A stretch of 11,940 nt of DNA. Source: Gp6-AA40 sp050742535. GTDB lineage: Bacteria; Acidobacteriota; Vicinamibacteria; Vicinamibacterales; UBA2999. Positions 7,073 through 11,940 of this stretch are shown here, piece after piece. A model generated the notes under the pieces. That model was not told the DNA's origin and did no database searches. It worked only from the letters and a program-made list of their open reading frames with translations. The stretch spans positions 1 to 11,940 of the forward strand of contig JBOGIQ010000177.1 in the NCBI GenBank assembly GCA_050742535.1, read 5' to 3'. The translations under genes were made by a program, and so were the position numbers. Within the stretch, counting starts at the first letter, position 1; every line of letters begins with the position of its first letter.

Positions 7073-7894
7073 CTAGTCCGGCGTCAGCCGCTCGACCGAA
7101 TCGATGACCAGGAACTCCACGGGCCCCCGCGCCGACTCCAGCCGCAGCCCGAGTTGCTCCTGGATGGCGGTGAACAAGGACACCGCTGAATCCTCCGCGT
7201 TGCCGGGATTCTGCGATTGAGTCATACCGGCGTCGGGTCGCCACCGTAACCGGACGTCGAACTCCCCGGTCAGACCTGTACGGTCCACAACATCACGCCC
7301 GGCAGACGAGGCGAGCATGCTCGCGAATTGCGCCAACGTCCTGCCGCTCGACCAGACGACGCGGTCGCGACCCTCTCCGAATGTCAGCGACACGCAAGGA
7401 TCTCCCTGACGGATGGTTCGCGTCTCGCCGGTTCTGGCAAGCTCCTTTCGGTACGCCACGCAGTCGACCTCGGCGCGGCGCAGCTCCGGGCCGAGGCGTT
7501 TATCCGCCCGCGCGGTGACACGCGCGTAGATCGGAGCCTCGCGCGTTTCAATGTGGGTCTTGAGTCTGAATCGATCTTCCAGCAGCGCGCGCAGCATCGG
7601 AGCCACCTGCGCCGGCGAGTAACCGCTCGGGTACTTCGCGGCAATGTCGAACCGTTCCGATCGGATCCAGTCAGGACCGCCCGCGATCTGGTATTCGGGC
7701 CGGCTGTACGCGTACGTGACGATGCTGATGAGGGGCGCGTTACGAGTTGTGAACTGCGACGGAGTCGGACCCGAAATCAGCATGCCCTGAGCGTCGGGCG
7801 CGCTGGGCTTGACGGATGCCACCTCGAACTTGGGCGCCTGGGCGAAGAGGCTGGCGCCTGCCAGAGTGGCAACGGCGAGAATCACGTAACGCAT
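7073..7894 (-). CDS. TIGR03435 (DUF3738) family secreted protein, copy 2
   Basis: A 273-residue protein close to the family consensus. It has a short signal peptide (MRYVILAVATLAGASLFAQA, 1-20), FEVASVKPS (23-31), GPDWIRSERFDIAAK (73-87), MLRALLEDRFRLKTHIETRE (100-119), GRTLAQFASML (184-194), GRDVVDRTGLTGEFDVRLRW (199-218), SLFTAIQEQLGLRLES (239-254) and GPVEFLVIDSVE (257-268). Two cysteines (C145, C167) match the Cys pair of copy 1 in rough position, consistent with an exported, disulfide-bearing protein. The function of the family is unknown. The ATG at 7892-7894 is well supported: GGAGG (7901-7905) lies 6 nt upstream. It starts 72 bp after the soxR stop, with a possible promoter of its own in that gap, and is followed closely by the MmgE/PrpD gene. 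Confidence 0.93.
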   Translation of the reverse strand: MRYVILAVATLAGASLFAQAPKFEVASVKPSAPDAQGMLISGPTPSQFTTRNAPLISIVTYAYSRPEYQIAGGPDWIRSERFDIAAKYPSGYSPAQVAPMLRALLEDRFRLKTHIETREAPIYARVTARADKRLGPELRRAEVDCVAYRKELARTGETRTIRQGDPCVSLTFGEGRDRVVWSSGRTLAQFASMLASSAGRDVVDRTGLTGEFDVRLRWRPDAGMTQSQNPGNAEDSAVSLFTAIQEQLGLRLESARGPVEFLVIDSVERLTPD

Positions 7895-7900
7895 GCCGCG

Positions 7901-7953
7901 CCTCCGTTGGATATCTGCCGGGGCATTCTACGCGCATGCGTCGCGCGGGTCTT
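7901..7953 (-). promoter_or_regulatory. Candidate promoter and ribosome-binding site of the TIGR03435-MmgE operon
   Basis: In the 72-bp gap between soxR and the TIGR03435 gene, the minus strand shows TAGAAT (7930-7925) as a -10-like hexamer, one base from consensus, with a poor -35-like AAGACC (7953-7948) at 17-bp spacing. GGAGG follows at 7905-7901, 6 nt before the ATG. The ribosome-binding site is convincing; the promoter is a guess from spacing and hexamer likeness. Read-through from soxR is the alternative. Confidence 0.4.
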
Positions 7954-7966
7954 CAGGTGGTCTCGA

Positions 7967-8419
7967 TTATCGGGAGCGCCGGGCGTCGCCGATCCAGTAG
8001 CGCGGGCCGGGACCGCCGCGCGCCGCGCGATCCTGCGGATTCGCCAGCCGGCACGTCTGCAGCGAGAGACAGCCGCACCCGATGCAGCCGGTGAGGCCTT
8101 CCTTCAGGCGCTGCAGCTCGGCAATCCGCTCGTCCACCCGCGCGTTCCATCGAAACGACAGTCGCGCCCAGTCGGCCCGCTCGGGGACGCGGTTCGGCGG
8201 CAGCCGTGCCAGCTCGGTGCTGACTTCCTCGAGCGACAGACCGATTCGCTGAGCAAACACGATGAAGGCGATCCGGCGCAGCGCGGCGCGAGGAAACCGG
8301 CGGTGGCCGGCGCCGGTGCGCTCCGATGTGATCAGGCCCCGCTGTTCGTAAAACCGCAGCGCGGACGCGGCAACACCGCTGCGGCGGGCCACTTCGGCGA
8401 TGGTCAGGATGTCGCTCAT
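7967..8419 (-). CDS. soxR: SoxR, redox-sensing MerR-family transcriptional activator
   Basis: A 150-residue regulator, almost the length of E. coli SoxR. The N-terminal MerR helix-turn-helix and wing read LTIAEVARRSGVAASALRFYEQRGLI (starting at 5), followed by a dimerisation helix (about 82-110). The [2Fe-2S] cluster motif CxxCxCx5C is complete: C112, C115, C117, C123 in CIGCGCLSLQTC, with the following NPQD as in known SoxR. W91 in SFRWN matches the Trp near the cluster in the E. coli protein. Oxidation of the cluster by redox-cycling compounds or superoxide switches SoxR into an activator that untwists a promoter with an over-long spacer. Such a promoter lies immediately upstream in the divergent gap (8441-8471), pointing at the SDR/QueA-like operon as its target. 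No soxS-like gene is seen, as is usual outside the enterics, where SoxR acts directly on a few genes. The start at 8417-8419 has only a weak ribosome-binding site. Confidence 0.96.
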   Translation of the reverse strand: MSDILTIAEVARRSGVAASALRFYEQRGLITSERTGAGHRRFPRAALRRIAFIVFAQRIGLSLEEVSTELARLPPNRVPERADWARLSFRWNARVDERIAELQRLKEGLTGCIGCGCLSLQTCRLANPQDRAARGGPGPRYWIGDARRSR

Positions 8420-8440
8420 GGGTGTCGTCCAAAATACCGC

Positions 8441-8471
8441 TTGACTTAAAGTTAACTTTAACTTGTAGGCT
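8441..8471 (+). promoter_or_regulatory. SoxR box within a 19-bp-spacer promoter for the SDR/QueA-like operon
   Basis: A -35 TTGACT (8441-8446) and a -10-like TAGGCT (8466-8471) are separated by exactly 19 bp, the over-long spacing typical of MerR/SoxR-activated promoters. A perfect 16-bp palindrome TTAAAGTTAACTTTAA (8446-8461) fills the spacer; its core AAGTTAACTT is the same as in the E. coli soxS operator. It lies 22 bp before the soxR start and about 60 bp before the SDR start. The -10 keeps only three of six consensus bases, in line with a promoter that needs an activator. Because soxR is divergent and so close, its own transcription is probably affected by the same site. Confidence 0.88.
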
Positions 8472-8494
8472 GGGGACCGTCAACGGATCCGCAT

Positions 8495-8511
8495 CTTCCG
8501 CCAGGCGGAAG
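8495..8511 (+). promoter_or_regulatory. Hairpin in the 5' leader of the SDR gene
   Basis: CTTCCGCC-A-GGCGGAAG is a perfect inverted repeat that lies between the SoxR promoter and the AAGGAG ribosome-binding site (8519-8524; 6 nt before the ATG). It can fold as a six-pair stem with a five-base loop in the transcript. It could protect the messenger's 5' end or be a copy of a dispersed repeat; the sequence does not decide. Confidence 0.45.
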
Positions 8512-8530
8512 CCACGCTAAGGAGCTTTTC

Positions 8531-9307
8531 ATGACTGACCACAGCCTCACCAACTTGCGCATCGCCGTCACCGGCGGCACCTCCGGACTCGGGCGCAGCC
8601 TCGTCCGCGAACTGCTCGACCGCGGCGCCCGCGTGGCGTTCGTCGCGCGTCACCGCCCCGACGTCGAACGCACCATGCTCGACTTCCCCACGGCCCACGG
8701 CATCACGGGCGACGTCTCGCGCCAGGAGGACGTTCATCCGATCGCGATTCAGATTCTCGGCGCGCTCGACGGCCTCGACGTCCTCATCAACAACGCTTCC
8801 TCCCTCGGGCCGGTGCCGCTGCGGCCGCTGGCCGATACCGATTGCGAGGATCTCGAGCGTGCGCTCGCCACCAACCTCGTCGGGCCGCTTCGGCTGACGA
8901 AGGCGCTCCTCGGTTCGCTTGCGGCGTCCGCGCGCAGCGGCGGCTGCCCGATGATCATCAACATCTCGAGCGACGCCGCGGTGACTCCGTACGAGAACTG
9001 GGGCGCGTACGGCGCCAGCAAAGCGGCACTCCAGCATCTCAGCCGCATCTGGGATGCGGAGCTGGCCGCCGAGGGCATTCGCGTGATCTCGATCGATCCG
9101 GGAGACATGGATACGCCGCTGCACGCGCTCGCTGTACCGGACGCCGATCGCTCGACGCTGAAGCATCCGGATACCGCTGCGCGAGAAATCGCCGATCAGA
9201 TTGCGGTGCTGGCGAATCCGGCTGAAGCCGGACTCCGCTATGCGGCTGAAGCCGGACTCGATGTCGGTTATCCGGCTGAAGCCGGACTCCACGAGGTTGC
9301 CCAATGA
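8531..9307 (+). CDS. Short-chain dehydrogenase/reductase (SDR), first gene of the SoxR-controlled operon
   Basis: A 258-residue classical SDR. The Rossmann cofactor motif is TGGTSGLG (14-21), NNAS is at 87-90, and the catalytic set is complete: N115, S147, Y160 and K164 (YGASK). A DPGDMDTP segment (189-196) follows, as usual after the active site. It is an NAD(P)-dependent alcohol/carbonyl oxidoreductase in the cytoplasm; an Arg near the end of the second strand (R40, VARHRP) leans towards NADP(H). The substrate is unknown. The start has an excellent AAGGAG at 8519-8524. The SoxR-type promoter directly upstream suggests induction by redox-active compounds such as quinones, in keeping with a carbonyl or quinone reductase role (inference). 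Odd: the last 30 residues come from three copies of a hairpin repeat read in frame (PAEAGL, AAEAGL, PAEAGL), so the native C-terminus has probably been replaced or extended. The stop overlaps the next start (ATGA). Confidence 0.93.
   Translation: MTDHSLTNLRIAVTGGTSGLGRSLVRELLDRGARVAFVARHRPDVERTMLDFPTAHGITGDVSRQEDVHPIAIQILGALDGLDVLINNASSLGPVPLRPLADTDCEDLERALATNLVGPLRLTKALLGSLAASARSGGCPMIINISSDAAVTPYENWGAYGASKAALQHLSRIWDAELAAEGIRVISIDPGDMDTPLHALAVPDADRSTLKHPDTAAREIADQIAVLANPAEAGLRYAAEAGLDVGYPAEAGLHEVAQ
9217..9289. repeat. Three tandem copies of a REP-like hairpin repeat inside the SDR 3' end
   Basis: Copies of TCCGGCTGAAGCCGGACTC lie at 9217-9235, 9241-9259 (first bases TGCGG) and 9271-9289. 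Each contains CCGGCT-GA-AGCCGG, a self-complementary unit that can form a hairpin. Starts are 24 and 30 bp apart, both multiples of three, so the coding frame of the SDR is kept and each copy adds (P/A)AEAGL. On the other strand each would read VRLQPD or VRLKPD. I recall similar peptides scattered through translated Acidobacteriota genomes, suggesting a dispersed element. No further copy was found in this window. Confidence 0.8.
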
Positions 9308-10368
9308 ATGCTGCTACCGCTCCTCGGCAGGGCGCGAGAAGGGCGCGGCTGCTCGCCATCGACGAGCACGGCCAGGTCTCGCATCACCGTGCCGCGGATC
9401 TCCCCTCGCTGCTGCAGCGCGGCGATCTGCTCGTCGCCAACGACGCGGCCACGCTGCCCGCCAGCCTGCAGGGCACTCACCTGCGCACGGACCGGCCGGT
9501 GGAAGTTCGCCTGGCCGGCCGGCATTCGCTCGCCGCGCACGACGTCACGCGATTCACCGCGGTGATGTTTGGCGCCGGCGACTTTCGAACCCCGACGGAA
9601 AAGCGTCCCGATCCACCGCGGCTTCAACCGGGGGACGAGCTGGCGTTAGGTCCGCTGCGCGCGGCGGTGGTCCGGATGCTGAGTCACGGCCGGCTTATCG
9701 AACTGGAGTTCAACCATCCTCCGGCTGTCGTCTGGGAAGGCATCGCACGGCACGGCCGCCCCATTCAGTACGCGTACGTGCAGGCGCCGCTGGCAATCTG
9801 GGACACGTGGACGAGCATCGCGGGCCAGCCGGTCGCGTTCGAGCCGCCATCGGCGGGATTCGTACTCGACTGGGCCATGTTGCGGGCGTTGCGATCGCGC
9901 GGCGTCCAGTTCGCCACCCTCACGCACGCCGCCGGAATCTCTTCGACGGGTGATGCGGAACTCGACCGGCTGCTCCCGTTCGACGAGCCGTATTACATCC
10001 CGCGCTCGACCGCGGTGCTCGTCCGTCGCACGTTGAGGCGGGCAGGCCGGATCGTGGCTGTGGGAACGACGGTCGTGCGGGCGCTCGAGGACGCCGCCCG
10101 CCTGCCGGGATGGGTGCTGCCGGGACACGGAGTCGCCACGCAGCGAATCACTTCCCTCTCGCACCTGCGCGTCGTGCACGCCATCGTCTCGGGACTACAC
10201 GACGGCGGAAGCAGCCATTACGAGCTGCTCGGGGCGTTTCAGGATGACCCGACGCTGCAGGAGATGACCGCTCAGGCAGAGGAACGCGGATATCTGGCGC
10301 ATGAGTTCGGCGACGCAGTGCTTGTGTCGCGCAACACAGACGTCTGGAGCCACAGATTGACCGCGTAA
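9304..10368 (+). CDS. Divergent QueA-like protein (S-adenosylmethionine:tRNA ribosyltransferase-isomerase family)
   Basis: A 354-residue protein resembling QueA, which adds the cyclopentene ring precursor of queuosine to tRNA using the ribose of S-adenosylmethionine. Recognisable segments are RLLAIDEHG (15-23), DLPSLLQRGDLLVANDAATLPASLQG (starting at 32; QueA has NNTRVIPARLFG there), EPPSAGFVLDWAMLRAL (180-196; APTAGLHFT in QueA), THAAGISSTG (207-216; LHVGAGTF in QueA), RIVAVGTTVVRALE (249-262, well kept), SSHYELLGAF (303-312) and YLAHEFGDAVL (330-340, well kept). The N-terminal YDLP..IAQ.P..RD segment and several substrate-site residues of true QueA are missing or changed, so this is a paralogue whose reaction is uncertain; it should not be read as proof of queuosine synthesis. 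The ATG overlaps the SDR stop (ATGA), so the two are translated together under the SoxR-type promoter. The gene ends 35 bp from the convergent kinase gene. Confidence 0.85.
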   Translation: MNAATAPRQGARRARLLAIDEHGQVSHHRAADLPSLLQRGDLLVANDAATLPASLQGTHLRTDRPVEVRLAGRHSLAAHDVTRFTAVMFGAGDFRTPTEKRPDPPRLQPGDELALGPLRAAVVRMLSHGRLIELEFNHPPAVVWEGIARHGRPIQYAYVQAPLAIWDTWTSIAGQPVAFEPPSAGFVLDWAMLRALRSRGVQFATLTHAAGISSTGDAELDRLLPFDEPYYIPRSTAVLVRRTLRRAGRIVAVGTTVVRALEDAARLPGWVLPGHGVATQRITSLSHLRVVHAIVSGLHDGGSSHYELLGAFQDDPTLQEMTAQAEERGYLAHEFGDAVLVSRNTDVWSHRLTA

Positions 10369-10403
10369 ACGAGGTGTGGCCGTCGTGCCGGGTTGCGCGA
10401 ACG

Positions 10404-11940
10404 TCAGCCCGAGGTTCGCCGAACGGGGACGCGGGCCGAAATGGTGGTGCCGCGTGTCGAGTGCGACTCGATGAACAACTCGCCTCCCACCAGCATGAGA
10501 CGTTCCTTCATGCTGGTCAGGCCGAGGCCGAGACCTCTGCTCGCCGCATCGACGTTGAAGCCAACGCCTTCATCATGAATGATGAGATGGACAGCGTCCA
10601 CGGTTCCGCACAGATGCACATCGAAACTGCGGCCACCGCTGTGTCGAAGCGCGTTGTGCATGGCTTCCTGGAGGACGCGGAAGAGACAGAGCGACACGTC
10701 GGGCGGTAGACTCGCCGCGATGTTCTCGTCGCGGAACACGACCGCGACGTTTTTTCGAGCCGAGAGCTCGCTGCAGAAACTCCGCATGGCGACCATGACG
10801 CCCAGGTGCAGCAGCCGCGGCGGGTGCAGCTCGTGTGACAGCGTCTGCACATCCGCCATGATTTCCTCCGTCTGCTTCTGCAGCGCGTTCAGGTAGTGGA
10901 GGGCCTCGCCCGAGGAATCCGGCTGCAGTCTCTTCACATGCTCCAGCACCACTGGCAGCAGTGCGAGGCGCTGACCGATGTCGTCGTGCAGGTCTCTGGC
11001 GATCCTGGCACGTTCGGACTCCTGGGCCTCGATGAGACGGCCGTTCATGCTGGACAACGCTTCTTCGGCAAGCGTGCGGTCCGTAATGTCCTGGACCGTG
11101 CCGCGCAGACGTGTGATCCGGCCGGCCGAATCACGCTGCGCCTCGCCGCGTGCCGTGATCCATCGATGCGTGCCGTCGGCGCGGACCATCTGCAGAACGA
11201 GCTCGTAGGGCGCGCCGGTGTGAAGGGCCGTTTCGACCGCGGCCCGCAGCCGGTCCCAGCTCTCGGGCGCATACAGCTGTGCGTGGTCCTTGTAGCTCAC
11301 GGCCGGCAAGATCGGAGCACGGCCAGCGATGCGATAGAGCTCCTCGGACCACTCGACCGTGTCGGTCTCCGGGTCCCACTGCCAGCTGCCGACGCCAGCG
11401 AGGCGCTGGGATTCCTTGAGCTCGGCCTCCTTGCGCCGCAGCGACTCCTCCACGGCTCTGCGTTCGGTGATGTCCACGGCCATGCCCAGCATCCGCTCGG
11501 GGGCGCCGCCTGGTGAATAGTAGAACTGACCCTTGGCGGACACCCATCGCACCGTGCCGTTGGGCCACAAGACGCGGAACTCCGCCGCATACGGCGAGCG
11601 GCTCTCCATGGCCTCCTTGACGGATTTCCAGACGATGCCCCGATCTTCTGGATGGACCGCACGGCGAAAATCTTCGACGTGTCCGATGTAGATGTTCGAG
11701 GGAATACCGAAGATAGTGGGCAGGTCGCCGAACCATGTATCGCGGTTCGTTGTGAGATCCCATTCCCAACCGACCGACTTGCCAGACTCCATGGCGAGCC
11801 TGAGCCGGGCGCTGGCGACGTTGCGCTCGGTTTCCGCGCGCCTGAATTCCGTCACGTCGAAGCAGGCGCCGAAGTAACCCGCGAACGAGCCATCAGGATC
11901 GAACAGCGGCGCTGCATTGTCCAAGACCCACCGGTACTCG
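10404..11940 (-). CDS. Multi-PAS sensor histidine kinase, NarL-type HisKA_3/HATPase (N-terminus cut off)
   Basis: The frame is open to the right edge of the window, so the 5' end is missing; 511 residues are visible, counting from the Glu codon at 11939-11937. They hold the end of one PAS domain (YRWVLDNAAPLFDPDGSFAG, then GACFDVTEF), two complete PAS/PAC units (about 46-160 and 175-290, ending in GMAVDITERR and GTVQDITDR), and a HisKA_3 dimerisation domain with the phospho-acceptor His318 in ERARIARDLHDDIGQ. The HATPase domain has the N box LQEAMHNALRHSG (N429), DEGVGFN (456-462), GLGLGLTSM (469-477) and GGELFIES. No membrane segment is visible in this part. It senses an unknown ligand or redox state through PAS and would pass phosphate to a LuxR/NarL-type regulator, which is not found in the window; it may be upstream, past the right edge. 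The neighbouring QueA-like gene converges on it and is not in the same operon. Confidence 0.95.
   Translation of the reverse strand, partial: EYRWVLDNAAPLFDPDGSFAGYFGACFDVTEFRRAETERNVASARLRLAMESGKSVGWEWDLTTNRDTWFGDLPTIFGIPSNIYIGHVEDFRRAVHPEDRGIVWKSVKEAMESRSPYAAEFRVLWPNGTVRWVSAKGQFYYSPGGAPERMLGMAVDITERRAVEESLRRKEAELKESQRLAGVGSWQWDPETDTVEWSEELYRIAGRAPILPAVSYKDHAQLYAPESWDRLRAAVETALHTGAPYELVLQMVRADGTHRWITARGEAQRDSAGRITRLRGTVQDITDRTLAEEALSSMNGRLIEAQESERARIARDLHDDIGQRLALLPVVLEHVKRLQPDSSGEALHYLNALQKQTEEIMADVQTLSHELHPPRLLHLGVMVAMRSFCSELSARKNVAVVFRDENIAASLPPDVSLCLFRVLQEAMHNALRHSGGRSFDVHLCGTVDAVHLIIHDEGVGFNVDAASRGLGLGLTSMKERLMLVGGELFIESHSTRGTTISARVPVRRTSG

Noticed and set aside
8480..9304. Minus-strand open frame of 274 codons opposite the SDR gene, beginning with VRLQPD-like repeats
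   Set aside because: It is the shadow of the SDR. The repeated peptide comes from the palindromic repeat read on the other strand, and the rest resembles no protein family.
10397..10419. Six-pair stem (GCGAAC/GTTCGC) between the QueA-like gene and the kinase, considered as a terminator
   Set aside because: The stem is short with an 11-base loop and no U-tract, and it lies partly within the kinase coding end, so it is expected by chance in GC-rich DNA.

Overview
The window is GC-rich (roughly two-thirds GC by eye) and densely coded. It carries two paralogues of the secreted TIGR03435 (DUF3738) family, which is expanded almost only in Acidobacteriota, and a short hairpin-forming repeat (CCGGCTGAAGCCGG). 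Together these suggest an Acidobacteriota chromosome, possibly of the Vicinamibacteria class. That placement is inference; no rRNA or other marker gene is present. Ten genes are seen, two of them cut by the window edges. No tRNA, rRNA, CRISPR array, transposase or phage gene was recognised.

Left block (1-4350, all minus strand, transcribed right to left): a probable five-gene operon. In order of transcription it has a full-length NfeD with a ClpP-like membrane serine protease domain, its slipin/stomatin partner (13-bp overlap), a TIGR03435 secreted protein (TAATG overlap), an acyl-CoA dehydrogenase (28-bp gap) and the start of a CitE-like HpcH/HpaI lyase (24-bp gap). The first two genes are a known membrane pair. 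The last two look like organic-acid or branched-chain acyl-CoA catabolism.

Middle block (4380-7894): a plus-strand exported protein made of two tandem carboxymuconolactone-decarboxylase-like domains faces a minus-strand pair, TIGR03435 followed by MmgE/PrpD. The two converge on a 43-bp, almost perfect inverted repeat (5591-5633), probably a shared terminator. In both blocks a TIGR03435 gene lies directly upstream of a carbon-catabolism gene.

Right block (7967-10368): a soxR gene with all four [2Fe-2S] cysteines diverges from a two-gene operon coding a short-chain dehydrogenase/reductase and a divergent QueA-like protein (ATGA overlap). Between them is a clear SoxR-type promoter: a 16-bp perfect palindrome inside a 19-bp spacer between a -35 and a -10 element. 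This implies that the pair is induced by redox-active compounds. The dehydrogenase ends in three in-frame copies of the hairpin repeat, just before the QueA-like start codon.

The right edge (10404-11940, minus strand) holds most of a multi-PAS NarL-type (HisKA_3) histidine kinase whose N-terminus lies outside the window. The most interesting items are the SoxR-controlled SDR/QueA-like pair, the recruitment of TIGR03435 into the NfeD-slipin operon, and the double-CMD exported protein.
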